NCBI GenBank assembly: GCA_002422605.1
Contig: DISW01000023.1
Span: 124,001-188,000, forward strand
DNA: 64,000 nt
Reading direction: 5' to 3'
Source of the DNA: Bacteriovoracaceae bacterium UBA6200
GTDB lineage: Bacteria; Bdellovibrionota; Bacteriovoracia; Bacteriovoracales; Bacteriovoracaceae
Shown piece after piece: positions 41,582 to 50,305 of the stretch (positions are counted from its first letter, which is position 1; every line of letters starts with the position of its first letter). The notes below the pieces were generated by a model that made no database searches, had not been told where the DNA came from, and saw nothing but the letters and a program-made list of their open reading frames with translations. The translations under genes and the position numbers were made by a program.

Positions 41582-43765
41582 ATGCAAGTAAACGTAAGAT
41601 TCTTAGAAAATTTAAGGCTCGAAGCCTCTTTTGATGATTTCACAATCATCGCAGATCAACCTATTCGCTATAAAGGCGATGGCACGGCCCCAGGCCCTTT
41701 TGATTACTTTCTGGCCTCCTCCGCCTTGTGCGCGGCTTATTTTGTGAAGGTCTATTGTGTTGCCCGCGATATTCCAACCGAAGATATACGGGTTACCCAA
41801 AATAACATTGTAGATCCCGATAACCGTTATAATCAAATCTTTAATCTGGAAATTGAACTTCCTGACACCATTACTGATCATGATCGGGATGGGATCATCA
41901 AAGCGATGGATCGCTGTACTGTGAAGCGAGTGATTCAGAATAATCCCGGCTTTAAAATTAATCCTCGTAATGTTTTAGGGAAGGAGTCTCAGGCCTTCTT
42001 TGAAGATCTCATTCAGGCAGAAACTAAAACGATGATCCCGGGTAAGGATTCTTCTCTGGAGGAGACTGTTGTAAAAATGAGCGATCGCTTAAAGGCGATG
42101 GGGATTAATATTGAAATCTCTTCCTGGAGAAATCCGGTACCGAACGTCTGGTCGGTCCATATCAGAGATGCTGATTCACCAATGTGTTTTACCAATGGGA
42201 AAGGAGCGACCAAACTCGCGGCCCTTTGTTCTGCCTTAGGAGAATACTTCGAAAGACTTAGTACAAATTACTTTTATAGTGACTTCTATCTGGGCCAGGA
42301 AATCGCCGAGTCCTCATTTGTTCATTACCCTCATGAGAAGTGGTTTAAGGTGACCGGTGAAAACGATTCCATTCCTGATGGAATAATGGATGAGTATCTA
42401 ATGGGGATCTACGGTCAAGAAGGGGAACTTAAGTTTTCCCATCTCTTTGACACTAACTCCGGAAATATAGATCGCGGCGTATGTACTGTCCCTTTTGTCC
42501 GCCAGTCCGATCTTAAAACAATTTATATTCCCGTAAACCTCATTGCGAATTTATTTGTGAGTAACGGCATGAGTGCCGGTAACAGCATCAATGAAGCGCG
42601 CGTTCAGGCCCTCTCAGAGATCTTTGAACGTGCTGTAAAGAATGAAATCATCCAGAATGAAATAACACTGCCGGATGTTCCCAAAGAAGTTCTTCAGCGT
42701 TATCCAAAAATTATTGAGGCCATTAATAAATTAGAAGAACAGGGGTTTCCTGTTCTGGTGAAGGACGCTTCTTTAGGCGGACGCTTTCCAGTGATGAATG
42801 TGACTCTTATGAATCCTCGAAATGGGGGAGCTTTTGCTTCGTTCGGGTCTCACCCAAATTTTGAAGTGGCCCTTGAGCGGACTTTGACAGAACTTCTTCA
42901 GGGAAGAAGCTTTGAAGGTCTTAATGATATCGTTCCACCGACCTTTAATGAGTTCGCCGTTAAAGAACACAACAATCTAGTCGATCACTTCATTGATTCA
43001 TCAGGAGTTGTATCCTGGAAATTTTTTAGTTCTGAAACTAACTTTGATTTTGTTGATTGGAATTTCTCTGGTACCACTGAAGATGAATTTAAATACCTCA
43101 TGGGGCTTCTTCAAGAGATGGGTAAGGAAGTTTATATTGCCGACTATCAGGAATTAGGGGCCCATGCCACCCGGATTATCGTTCCACAATATTCTGAAAT
43201 CTACCAGGTGGAAGATCTCATCTGGGATAACCACAACCGCGCCCTCGACTTTAGACGTGATATTTTAAATCTTCATTCTTTGAATGATGATGAACTGGAA
43301 GATCTGGTAGTTCGCTTAGAAGAGTGCGGAGTTGAACAATATACGACGATTGCCGAACTCATCGGAATTTCTTTTGATGAAAATTCAGTATGGGGCCAGA
43401 TGACAATTTGTGAACTGCGCGCCCTGGCCTTTATTGCTTTAAAGCAGTTTGAAACCGCCAAAGAGTTAGTTGAGATGCTTTCAACTTTCAGTAATTCTCT
43501 TCCTGAGAGAAAGAAATTCTACCAGGCGCTGAATGTCGTGCTTGATATTGAAATCAATGAAGAACTGGATTTTTCTCATTACCAAAATAACCTTGCCCGA
43601 ATGTACGGTAACAATTTACTGGAAGTGGTAACTCAAACTATTTCTGGGGAAGTGAGATTTCCTGGTCTCTTCAAAACCGATCTAAATCTCACTGGTATTG
43701 ATAAACACTTGAAGCTCATTGCGAGCTATAAAAAGATTCAGGAAGTAAAAGCTCGGTTCACTTAG
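41582..43765 (+). CDS. ycaO: OsmC-YcaO fusion protein
   Basis: 727 residues. The first 135 are an OsmC-like thiol-peroxidase fold (GTAPGPFDYFLASSALCAAYFV with one Cys; DRCTVKRVIQNNP). About 165-580 is a YcaO domain with the ATP-binding patterns ALCSALGEYFERLS and NEARVQALSEIFERAVKNEI; the rest is a TPR-like tail. E. coli YcaO assists the beta-methylthiolation of ribosomal protein S12 by RimO, and OsmC-fused forms are known in gammaproteobacteria. No peptide precursor or cyclodehydratase partner is adjacent, so a RiPP role is unlikely. Ribosome site GCGGAG. Confidence 0.9.
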   Translation: MQVNVRFLENLRLEASFDDFTIIADQPIRYKGDGTAPGPFDYFLASSALCAAYFVKVYCVARDIPTEDIRVTQNNIVDPDNRYNQIFNLEIELPDTITDHDRDGIIKAMDRCTVKRVIQNNPGFKINPRNVLGKESQAFFEDLIQAETKTMIPGKDSSLEETVVKMSDRLKAMGINIEISSWRNPVPNVWSVHIRDADSPMCFTNGKGATKLAALCSALGEYFERLSTNYFYSDFYLGQEIAESSFVHYPHEKWFKVTGENDSIPDGIMDEYLMGIYGQEGELKFSHLFDTNSGNIDRGVCTVPFVRQSDLKTIYIPVNLIANLFVSNGMSAGNSINEARVQALSEIFERAVKNEIIQNEITLPDVPKEVLQRYPKIIEAINKLEEQGFPVLVKDASLGGRFPVMNVTLMNPRNGGAFASFGSHPNFEVALERTLTELLQGRSFEGLNDIVPPTFNEFAVKEHNNLVDHFIDSSGVVSWKFFSSETNFDFVDWNFSGTTEDEFKYLMGLLQEMGKEVYIADYQELGAHATRIIVPQYSEIYQVEDLIWDNHNRALDFRRDILNLHSLNDDELEDLVVRLEECGVEQYTTIAELIGISFDENSVWGQMTICELRALAFIALKQFETAKELVEMLSTFSNSLPERKKFYQALNVVLDIEINEELDFSHYQNNLARMYGNNLLEVVTQTISGEVRFPGLFKTDLNLTGIDKHLKLIASYKKIQEVKARFT

Positions 43766-43860
43766 AGAAGTATTTCAGATTGTTTCCTTTAGACAGTCTT
43801 GTTTTGACGATGCCCATCGCGCGCTCAATCATTATGAGGAATCATAACAAGGAGCGCTCC

Positions 43861-44076
43861 ATGGAAAATAAAAATGAAGAACCAGTGGAAAAAGGGCAGG
43901 AAATTAATGCTCATTTTCGTAATAAAAGAGAGCCTGACAGTGCCAAGGCCTTAGACGAGGATTTGGTCGATCCTGAGATTTATAGGAAGAAGGTCAAATC
44001 CCAGGACACTCAGAATAAAGAATGGCCGGCACGTGAATTTACGAATCGAGATCGTCCTTCTAAGGAAAAGCACTAA
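43861..44076 (+). CDS. Small hydrophilic charged protein
   Basis: 71 residues, almost entirely charged or polar (MENKNEEPVEKGQEIN, EPDSAKALDEDLVDPE, NRDRPSKEKH), predicted disordered, no cysteine. Strong ribosome site AAGGAGC. Not recognised. Its stop overlaps the convergent catalase gene by four bases. Composition resembles the other small hydrophilic genes near the catalase-MscS operon. Confidence 0.7.
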   Translation: MENKNEEPVEKGQEINAHFRNKREPDSAKALDEDLVDPEIYRKKVKSQDTQNKEWPAREFTNRDRPSKEKH

Positions 44077-46187
44077 CCCGGTAGTTTTTCACCTTCCCGA
44101 TCCCAGTGTCGGTGCTTACTTAAGGCCTTTATCATTTCTGTCCCCAAAGAGTCGAGGCTCAGTTGGGATGAGCGGTAAATAAGGCCGTGCGAACTAAAAA
44201 TCGAAGGGCCCTGGTCATCAATGCCTTTAATCATGCTTGGTAAGCGAGAACGATCAAAAATTGTTTTTGCATCTCCTGAAAGAGCAATTGGCTTATTATG
44301 CCGAAATGTTTCTTCAAGAAAATTTAAGGCCTTTGGATGATCAGCAAGTAACTTTGCCCCATCTCCACCAGGAAAATAAACTCCATCAAAGAGAACAGAG
44401 TGGGTGGTACTAAATGTTTTAGTCGCTTCTCTTGCTTTCCCTTTATTTGATTTAATTTCGCCCAACTTAGGCGCCACTATCTTTGTCATGATTCCTTCTG
44501 CCTTAAACTTCTTCTCCAGTGTGCTCACTTCTTCTTCATCAAAACCTTCATCTATGATGATCGCCAAAGTTCGACCTTTTAATGAAGGAGTGAATGTTTT
44601 TATTTGGCTTAGAGCAGGAGAGTCTTTAATCTTTCCGCGGTACGTATGCGATTTCTCCGGCATCTTAGCTTCTACTCCAAGTTTATCTGCCAGTGTCCTT
44701 GCAAAATTTTCATCCACATTCATAAAGTTTGTGACCATCCTTTCACGGACGTGTTTTGCCTCAACTTTACCAAGTTCAAAGACGGCCGCCTCGAAAAGAT
44801 GCTTCTTCTCGACATCGGTCAAACTGTTGTAGAAAAGTGTTGCCTGAGAATAATGATCATTAAATGTTTCACTTCGCTCTCTGATTTTGACCCCAGATAG
44901 CTTCTCCGGAAAATGATGATAACCGCCGGATTTTTCTGGAGTGGTCTTTAATCCCTCCCCATCAAGGGAGCTTGGAAAATAATTTGATCTTCCTTTAGGA
45001 TTCTCCATTCTCATAAACCCGTCCTGTTGATTATTTGAAACCTGGTTGATTGGACGATTAATAGGGAGCTGAGCAAAGTTTGGTCCACCTAGACGGGTAA
45101 TTTGTGTATCGATGTAGGAGAAGAGCCTTCCCTGTAAAAGAGGATCATTAGTGAGATCAATTCCAGGAACAACATTTCCCGGGTGGAAGGCCACTTGTTC
45201 GGTTTCCATGAAAAAATTCTCTGGATTTTTGTTCAGAACCATTTTACCAATTTTTTTAACTGGAATAACTTCCTCAGGAATTATTTTAGTAGAATCAAGA
45301 ATATCAAAATCGAGTTTTTCTGCTTCAGCTTCTGTAAAAATTTGAACACCTAATTCGTATTCAAAGAAATTACCCGCTTCAATATTATCCCATAGATCAC
45401 GACGGTTAAAGTCGGGGTCTTTCCCTGCAATCTTTTGGGCTTCATCCCAAATAAGTGAATGCACTCCTGCCAGTGGTTTCCAGTGGTATTTTACAAATGT
45501 TGATTCTCCTTTATCATTAATCCAACGAAAAGTATGAACCCCAAATCCTTCCATCGTTGCATAGCTTTTGGGAACCCCTCGATCAGAAAGCACCCACATC
45601 AGCATGGCCGTTGATTCAGGAGTGAGAGAAGCGAAGTCCCAAAAGGTATCGTGGGCCGCCGCTGCTTGAGGCATTTCATTATGGGCTTCAGGTTTTATAG
45701 AGTGGACTAGGTCGGGGAATTTTATTGCGTCTTGTATAAAGAAGATTGGCATGTTGTTGCCGACCAAATCATAATTGCCTTCTTCGGTGTAAAACTTAGT
45801 GGCAAAACCCCGAACATCTCTGACTGTGTCTGCTGACCCCCTAAAACCCACGACGGTTGAAAATCTCACAAAGACAGGTGTTTTTTTCTTCGGATCATGG
45901 AGAAATTTTGCCTTGGTATACTTTTCTTGTGATTCATAAACTTGAAAGTAACCGTGGGCCCCTGATCCTCTGGGATGGACGACTCTTTCAGGAATTCTCT
46001 CATGATCGAAGTGAGTCATCTTTTCCCGCAAATGAAAATCATCCATGATTATAGGGCCGCGTTCTCCGGCCTTAACAGAGTTATCTGTATCTTCCAACAA
46101 AACTCCCTGATCTGAAGTTATTTTTGGACCTTTGTTATGAGCTTTAAATTGATCTAGTTGTTTTTGCTTTTCATTTTTGTCGGTCAT
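44073..46187 (-). CDS. katE: Large-subunit catalase (HPII/KatE type)
   Basis: Decomposes hydrogen peroxide; 704 residues. Catalytic His in RVVHPRGSGAHGYF, Asn in DLVGNNMPIFFI, and the haem-ligand Tyr in GRLFSYIDTQ. The long form has an extra N-terminal arm and a C-terminal flavodoxin or GATase-1-like domain (about 555-704, LAIIIDEGFDEEEV and VYFPGGDGAKLL). Co-directional with three upstream genes including mscS; 33 bases separate it from the Pro-rich gene. Confidence 0.95.
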   Translation of the reverse strand: MTDKNEKQKQLDQFKAHNKGPKITSDQGVLLEDTDNSVKAGERGPIIMDDFHLREKMTHFDHERIPERVVHPRGSGAHGYFQVYESQEKYTKAKFLHDPKKKTPVFVRFSTVVGFRGSADTVRDVRGFATKFYTEEGNYDLVGNNMPIFFIQDAIKFPDLVHSIKPEAHNEMPQAAAAHDTFWDFASLTPESTAMLMWVLSDRGVPKSYATMEGFGVHTFRWINDKGESTFVKYHWKPLAGVHSLIWDEAQKIAGKDPDFNRRDLWDNIEAGNFFEYELGVQIFTEAEAEKLDFDILDSTKIIPEEVIPVKKIGKMVLNKNPENFFMETEQVAFHPGNVVPGIDLTNDPLLQGRLFSYIDTQITRLGGPNFAQLPINRPINQVSNNQQDGFMRMENPKGRSNYFPSSLDGEGLKTTPEKSGGYHHFPEKLSGVKIRERSETFNDHYSQATLFYNSLTDVEKKHLFEAAVFELGKVEAKHVRERMVTNFMNVDENFARTLADKLGVEAKMPEKSHTYRGKIKDSPALSQIKTFTPSLKGRTLAIIIDEGFDEEEVSTLEKKFKAEGIMTKIVAPKLGEIKSNKGKAREATKTFSTTHSVLFDGVYFPGGDGAKLLADHPKALNFLEETFRHNKPIALSGDAKTIFDRSRLPSMIKGIDDQGPSIFSSHGLIYRSSQLSLDSLGTEMIKALSKHRHWDREGEKLPG

Positions 46188-46220
46188 AATGAAATCCTTT
46201 ATTGAAATGATTACAATTTA

Positions 46221-46412
46221 TTAATCTTCAACAAAAGAAATGCCATCATTCACGCAGTCCCCATTAAGTCTTGGAGTCTTTTTCTCAGGAGGTTGGGGAT
46301 CTCCTTTCGGAGGATCTTTTTCCGCTGGCGGTTCTTGTACAGGTGGCCTCTCAGGTGTTCCTGGTGGTACGGGCGTATCTTCTGATTCATTATCATCTGT
46401 TTTATTGTTCAT
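46221..46412 (-). CDS. Small Pro-rich acidic protein
   Basis: 63 residues, predicted disordered: DTPVPPGTPERPPVQEPP and DPPKGDPQPPEKKTPR, ending with a short NGDCVNDGISFVED that holds the only Cys. Start chosen at the ATG 46412; it overlaps the end of mscS by 11 bases. Not recognised, but similar in style to 48797-48982. Member of the mscS-catalase operon. Confidence 0.65.
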   Translation of the reverse strand: MNNKTDDNESEDTPVPPGTPERPPVQEPPAEKDPPKGDPQPPEKKTPRLNGDCVNDGISFVED

Positions 46413-47382
46413 GAAATTCTCTTTGTAATGGATTGTTTCTTGGCGGCATTTTATCAAAAGCAAGAGTAGGCAAGCCTACAATCTCGAAAGTAGTACTTGC
46501 GATCTCGATATTATGTTCATCAAATTTATCTAATAAATCCCTGCAGATTTGATCCTTAGTGTCTCTTATGCCGTGGACATCTATAATGAATCTCACGGTA
46601 AGCTCTAGCCAATCACTTGTAAGTCGATAATAAACCTTAGGAAGGATGTCATCCCCTTGTATGCCATATTTTATTGCAATATTTTCTAATAAGGGTGAAG
46701 CTTTCTTTAAAGGTTCTTCCGTATATTTTTGAACCACTTTAGTAATGATATTCTCAGCAAGAACTCTATCCACATCGTATTTAAGGGGAATATTCATTTC
46801 TTCCCAGATGAATGGAAAGTCTCGACTATAATTATATACTGCGGTCTCGAATATCTTATCATTCGTCACTGTAACAATACGTCCGGTAAATTGCCGGGCC
46901 TTGATCCACATGGCCGGATCTGCTCCTTGAACAGAAGGAGGTTGTCCCATCTCCATAATGGTAGTTTGGAGGAAACCCAGGGCAATAACATCTCCTCTGA
47001 TCCCTCCCATCGTTATGCGATCACCTATATTGAAAGTATTTCCCCGCATGATAACTAAATAGCCGGCAAAGGAAGTGACAACTTTCTGTAATGCAAATGC
47101 TAATCCCGCTGTAACTAATCCTAGTCCAGTTGCCAGTCGAGTCGGATCATCAAACCAGATTGAAAGGACTGTCAGTAAGACGATGAATGCAGTAAAAAGG
47201 TTTATTCCTTGCCGAGTCCAGAAATGAAACTTTCGACTTCGGTGATGGAGGTAGATGTTTCTCAGAACCCAGGAAGTGCACCATTTGATGAATAAAATAC
47301 TGGCCACCATTACTACTGTTAATAATAGTTTTTGCCCGTTCTCTGCGTTGATGCCGACGAACTTTATTCCCAGGAATTCCAT
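46402..47382 (-). CDS. MscS-family mechanosensitive channel
   Basis: 326 residues, inner membrane. Three N-terminal helices lead to the pore-lining TM3 (GLVTAGLAFALQKVVTSFAGYLVI), then the beta domain with FNIGDRITMGGIRGDVIALGF and the alpha-beta vestibule. Releases solutes on hypo-osmotic shock. Second gene of a four-gene operon running small hydrophilic protein, mscS, Pro-rich protein, catalase. Confidence 0.9.
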   Translation of the reverse strand: MEFLGIKFVGINAENGQKLLLTVVMVASILFIKWCTSWVLRNIYLHHRSRKFHFWTRQGINLFTAFIVLLTVLSIWFDDPTRLATGLGLVTAGLAFALQKVVTSFAGYLVIMRGNTFNIGDRITMGGIRGDVIALGFLQTTIMEMGQPPSVQGADPAMWIKARQFTGRIVTVTNDKIFETAVYNYSRDFPFIWEEMNIPLKYDVDRVLAENIITKVVQKYTEEPLKKASPLLENIAIKYGIQGDDILPKVYYRLTSDWLELTVRFIIDVHGIRDTKDQICRDLLDKFDEHNIEIASTTFEIVGLPTLAFDKMPPRNNPLQREFHEQ

Positions 47383-47391
47383 TCACTACCG

Positions 47392-47583
47392 TTACTTTTT
47401 ATTTTCATTTTCCGGACGTCGATCTTTTTCCTGAGTTTTATTCTCTTTTGATTCTTCTCTTTGATCTACGTTCTTATTCCAATTTCTGGTATCTGTTCCT
47501 TTGCCGAATTTATCTTCCACATGATGTTCGGTATGGGGTTCATGTTTCCAATTACTTTCATCTCTAAAATTTTGGCCGGACAT
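47392..47583 (-). CDS. Small hydrophilic His/Glu/Lys-rich protein
   Basis: 63 residues, no hydrophobic core: SNWKHEPHTEHHVEDKFG then DQREESKENKTQEKDRR. Predicted disordered, hydrophilin-like. Ribosome site AGGAGT seven bases before ATG. First gene of the mscS-catalase operon, nine bases before mscS. Not recognised. Confidence 0.7.
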   Translation of the reverse strand: MSGQNFRDESNWKHEPHTEHHVEDKFGKGTDTRNWNKNVDQREESKENKTQEKDRRPENENKK

Positions 47584-47779
47584 GGTTAGACTCCTGGTTA
47601 ACGTTCTCTTTACCTTGTTACGAATTGTGGGGCTTTACAAGTTCTTGGCCCTATTTTGCGTTAAAATTTGTGTTGTTTTCATCTAAGGTCAATGGTCAGG
47701 AATCTACAGAAGGTTACTAACACATGTATCCGTTGCTTTTTTTATCTCTTATTTCAGTATGAGATGGTGAGGTATTAAG

Positions 47780-48769
47780 ATGGTAATGTTCTTTGTCTGG
47801 TTTAAATTTTTTATTGTTTCCATAATAATTGGTGTAGCTGGCTACCATCTTTCCGTTCAAGCCGACCAGATCGCAACAAAAACTGGATTAGGCCGTAATC
47901 TGGTAGGTATTATTCTGCTTGCCACTGTCACCTCTATGCCGGAACTCATAACTGGAGTTAGTTCTGTGGCCATCGTTGGGAACCCAAACTTGGCCATAGG
48001 TGATGTGCTGGGTAGCTGTGTTTTTAATTTGACCTTGGTTTTTCTCTTGGATCTTATCTACCGCGAGGGAAGTATCTATAGTAAATCAACTCAAGGGCAT
48101 GTATTAACAGCTGCTCTGGGAATGATCATGATTGGAGTGGTGGGGTTTGCTCTGTCTCTTAAGGGGCAGAGTATTATGCCGCCTCTTTATCATGTCGGTG
48201 CTTCTTCAGTCCTTATTCCATTCTTATATTTTATGGCAATGAAGATGTCTTATTCATTTGAGACTAATCTCAAAGATACTCCCTCTGAAAAAAAGAAATC
48301 GATCAAAACTAACGTCCTGAAATTTTCAATTTCGGCGCTGGTTATTCTAGCCGCCGGGAGCTCTCTTCCATTTCTGGGTGAAGAGATAATGGATACAATG
48401 AATTGGGAATCGGCTTTTGTCGGAACTATCTTTATGGCCTTTGCAACATCTCTTCCCGAAATTGCTGTGACCGTTAGTGCGGTTAAAATGAAAGCTGTGG
48501 AAATGGCCTTTAGTAATGTTCTTGGTAGTAATTTATTTAATATTATCATACTCGCCATCGATGATGTGGCCTACATAAAGGCTCCCTTACTAGATGATGC
48601 TGATCCTGATCATGTTATAACCGTATTTACTGCTCTTCTTATGACTGCCGTTGTGACCATTGCTTTAATTTTTCCACCGCAAAAACGGATATTAAATTCT
48701 ACCAGCTACTTTAGCATTATAGTGCTGTTGCTGTTTGTCTTGAATGTCTACGTGATATACAGAAACTAA
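47780..48769 (+). CDS. Na+/Ca2+ exchanger family (CaCA) protein
   Basis: 329 residues, about ten helices with the two alpha repeats: ATVTSMPELITGVSSVAIVGNPNLAIGDVLGSC-type first repeat (TSMPE, GDVLGS) and second repeat with ATSLPEIAVT and NVLGSNLFNI. The acidic residue in each (S/T)-x-PE motif binds the cation. Exchanges Ca2+ or another cation for H+ or Na+. The first ATG (47780) and one two codons later are both possible. 27 bases before the next gene. Confidence 0.88.
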   Translation: MVMFFVWFKFFIVSIIIGVAGYHLSVQADQIATKTGLGRNLVGIILLATVTSMPELITGVSSVAIVGNPNLAIGDVLGSCVFNLTLVFLLDLIYREGSIYSKSTQGHVLTAALGMIMIGVVGFALSLKGQSIMPPLYHVGASSVLIPFLYFMAMKMSYSFETNLKDTPSEKKKSIKTNVLKFSISALVILAAGSSLPFLGEEIMDTMNWESAFVGTIFMAFATSLPEIAVTVSAVKMKAVEMAFSNVLGSNLFNIIILAIDDVAYIKAPLLDDADPDHVITVFTALLMTAVVTIALIFPPQKRILNSTSYFSIIVLLLFVLNVYVIYRN

Positions 48770-48796
48770 TACTGACTTAATTACAGGAGGTTTAGA

Positions 48797-48982
48797 ATGG
48801 GAAATCCAACGACGCCAGAACCGAATTTACCGCCGAAGCAACCTAATCCAGGTGAAGGTCAACAGACCCAACCAAATAATCCAGAGATTAATCCAGCAAA
48901 GCCTGCTACAGATACGGAAGTTGATCTGGATAAATCTAAAACTAAAACTTATCCAGACAAAACGCCGCCAGAACGGCATTAG
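48797..48982 (+). CDS. Small Pro/Asn-rich protein
   Basis: 61 residues of low complexity: PEPNLPPKQPNPGEG, QTQPNNPEINPAKP, then a charged end KTYPDKTPPERH. Predicted disordered, no Cys. Strong ribosome site AGGAGG. It lies between the exchanger and the copper-protein gene on the same strand, eight bases before the latter. Not recognised. Confidence 0.7.
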   Translation: MGNPTTPEPNLPPKQPNPGEGQQTQPNNPEINPAKPATDTEVDLDKSKTKTYPDKTPPERH

Positions 48983-48990
48983 GAGTCACT

Positions 48991-49359
48991 GTGGAAACTA
49001 GCACCCAAGGAAGTTCAAAAGTTCAGAGCGGTAACAGTATGGAGCAGTGTATTCGTGACTGCATTGCTTGTTATCAGGAATGCATCAGTTGTATACCACA
49101 CTGCCTTTCTCAAGGTGGTAAACACGTTGAACAAAAACACCTTACCCTTATGATGGAATGTGCGCAGATTTGTAATATGAGCGCCACCCTCATGCAGCTT
49201 AAGGGTGAGTATGCTTATGAGCACTGCCAGTTATGCGCAAAAGTCTGCGAGGCTTGTGAGGAATCCTGCCGAAGTATTGATCCAGATGACTCTATGATGC
49301 AGAAATGCGCGGACATGTGCCGCAAATGTGCTGATTCTTGTAGAAGTATGGCCCACTAA
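48991..49359 (+). CDS. Csp-type four-helix-bundle copper-storage protein
   Basis: 122 residues with about sixteen cysteines in repeated CxxxC and CxxC spacing along helices (CIRDCIACYQECISCIPHC, CQLCAKVCEACEESC, CADMCRKCADSC), typical of Csp proteins (formerly DUF326) that fill a four-helix bundle with Cu(I). No signal peptide, so the cytosolic Csp3-like class. GTG start at 48991 behind AGGAGT; an ATG 16 codons in has no site. Followed by a strong terminator. Confidence 0.9.
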   Translation: METSTQGSSKVQSGNSMEQCIRDCIACYQECISCIPHCLSQGGKHVEQKHLTLMMECAQICNMSATLMQLKGEYAYEHCQLCAKVCEACEESCRSIDPDDSMMQKCADMCRKCADSCRSMAH

Positions 49360-49365
49360 TCACCT

Positions 49366-49398
49366 AAATGAGGCAGTTTTTGGCTGCCTCATTTATCT
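49366..49398 (+). terminator. Terminator behind the copper-protein gene
   Basis: AAATGAGGCAG and CTGCCTCATTT form a perfect 11-bp stem with a 7-base loop; the T tract is short. It separates this unit from the mer-like promoter. Confidence 0.75.
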
Positions 49399-49409
49399 TA
49401 GTCTTTAAC

Positions 49410-49440
49410 TTGACTCCGTACTATGGTACGGATGTTAAAT
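49410..49440 (+). promoter_or_regulatory. mer-like promoter with 19-bp spacer and MerR-type dyad
   Basis: TTGACT (-35), exactly 19 bases, TTAAAT (-10). The spacer contains the dyad CCGTAC-TATG-GTACGG. Overlong spacers with a dyad are the hallmark of MerR-family control, and the -35 plus left arm (TTGACTCCGTAC) equals the classical mercury-operon promoter. Transcription would start on the ATG at 49447. Confidence 0.85.
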
Positions 49441-49446
49441 TAAAGC

Positions 49447-49863
49447 ATGGAAAAAATAACTATTGGTAAGTTGGCCCAAATGGCCGGAGTAGGTGTTGAG
49501 ACAGTCCGTTTCTATCAACGGAAGGATCTTTTGCGCCAGCCTGATGCCCGTGGTTCAATCAGGACCTATAACGAAGAAGACGCCCAAAGAATTGTCTTTA
49601 TCAAAAAAGCCCAGGAATTAGGCTTTTCCCTTTCAGAAATCAAAGAACTCTTAGAACTTAATACAAAGTCTCGAGTTACTTGCGCAGCCGTACAAAAGAA
49701 AACCATTGATAAAATTTCTGAAATTGATCAGAAGATAGCTGATCTTCAAAAGATGCGAGCAAGTTTAGTAAAGCTTTCAACTGTCTGTGACTCGAGACAA
49801 GACAACTACAAACAACACAAAGTCCAGGAATGTTTTGATCTTGGACTTAAATGTGATCCCTAA
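49447..49863 (+). CDS. MerR-family metal regulator
   Basis: 138 residues. HTH TIGKLAQMAGVGVETVRFYQRKDLL, second element RTYNEEDAQRIVFIKKAQELGFSLSEIKELL, long dimer helix from about 82. Cys79 and Cys114 are 35 apart, as are Cys82 and Cys117 of Tn501 MerR; the third cysteine (129) is six positions later than in MerR. The ligand may be Hg, Pb, Cd, Zn or As(III). It heads an operon with arsenic and divalent-metal exporters, unusual for a MerR of this class. No ribosome site; probably leaderless. Confidence 0.88.
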   Translation: MEKITIGKLAQMAGVGVETVRFYQRKDLLRQPDARGSIRTYNEEDAQRIVFIKKAQELGFSLSEIKELLELNTKSRVTCAAVQKKTIDKISEIDQKIADLQKMRASLVKLSTVCDSRQDNYKQHKVQECFDLGLKCDP

Positions 49864-49875
49864 GGATGTTTAAAA

Positions 49876-50304
49876 ATGCTTAAAAAAAATATTATGTTTC
49901 TTTGTACAGGTAACTCCTGTCGCTCGCAGATGGCCGAAGGTTGGGCCCGAAAGTATTGGGGACATGACTTCAATGTCTACTCCGCGGGGACTAAAAAACA
50001 CGGCATGAATGAAAGAGCGATGAAAGTCATGAAAGAGGCTGGAATTGATATCTCTTCTCATTATTCAAAGACAGTGGAAGAACTTCCTGACGTTACTTTT
50101 GACTATGTTGTCACCGTTTGTGGTCACGCCCATGAAAACTGCCCATACTTTCCAGGTGGAATGATTGTTCATGTGGGATTTCAGGATCCTCCGGCTCTGA
50201 CAAAAGAGATGACTGATGAGGAAGAAGTACTTTCGGTCTATCGAAAAGTAAGAGATGAAATAGAAGTATTTATAAAAGATATGAAAACTGTTTTGGAGAA
50301 ATAA
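49876..50304 (+). CDS. arsC: Arsenate reductase, thioredoxin-coupled ArsC
   Basis: 142 residues, low-molecular-weight phosphatase fold. The P-loop CTGNSCRSQMAEGWA holds the nucleophile, and CGHAHENC supplies the two resolving cysteines of the S. aureus pI258 triple-cysteine mechanism. Reduces arsenate to arsenite, the substrate of the following exporter. 12 bases behind the regulator. Confidence 0.95.
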   Translation: MLKKNIMFLCTGNSCRSQMAEGWARKYWGHDFNVYSAGTKKHGMNERAMKVMKEAGIDISSHYSKTVEELPDVTFDYVVTVCGHAHENCPYFPGGMIVHVGFQDPPALTKEMTDEEEVLSVYRKVRDEIEVFIKDMKTVLEK

Positions 50305-50305
50305 G

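Noticed and set aside
41582..43765. YcaO gene as part of a RiPP biosynthetic cluster
   Set aside because: No small precursor gene, cyclodehydratase partner or exporter is near; the OsmC fusion belongs to the housekeeping YcaO type.
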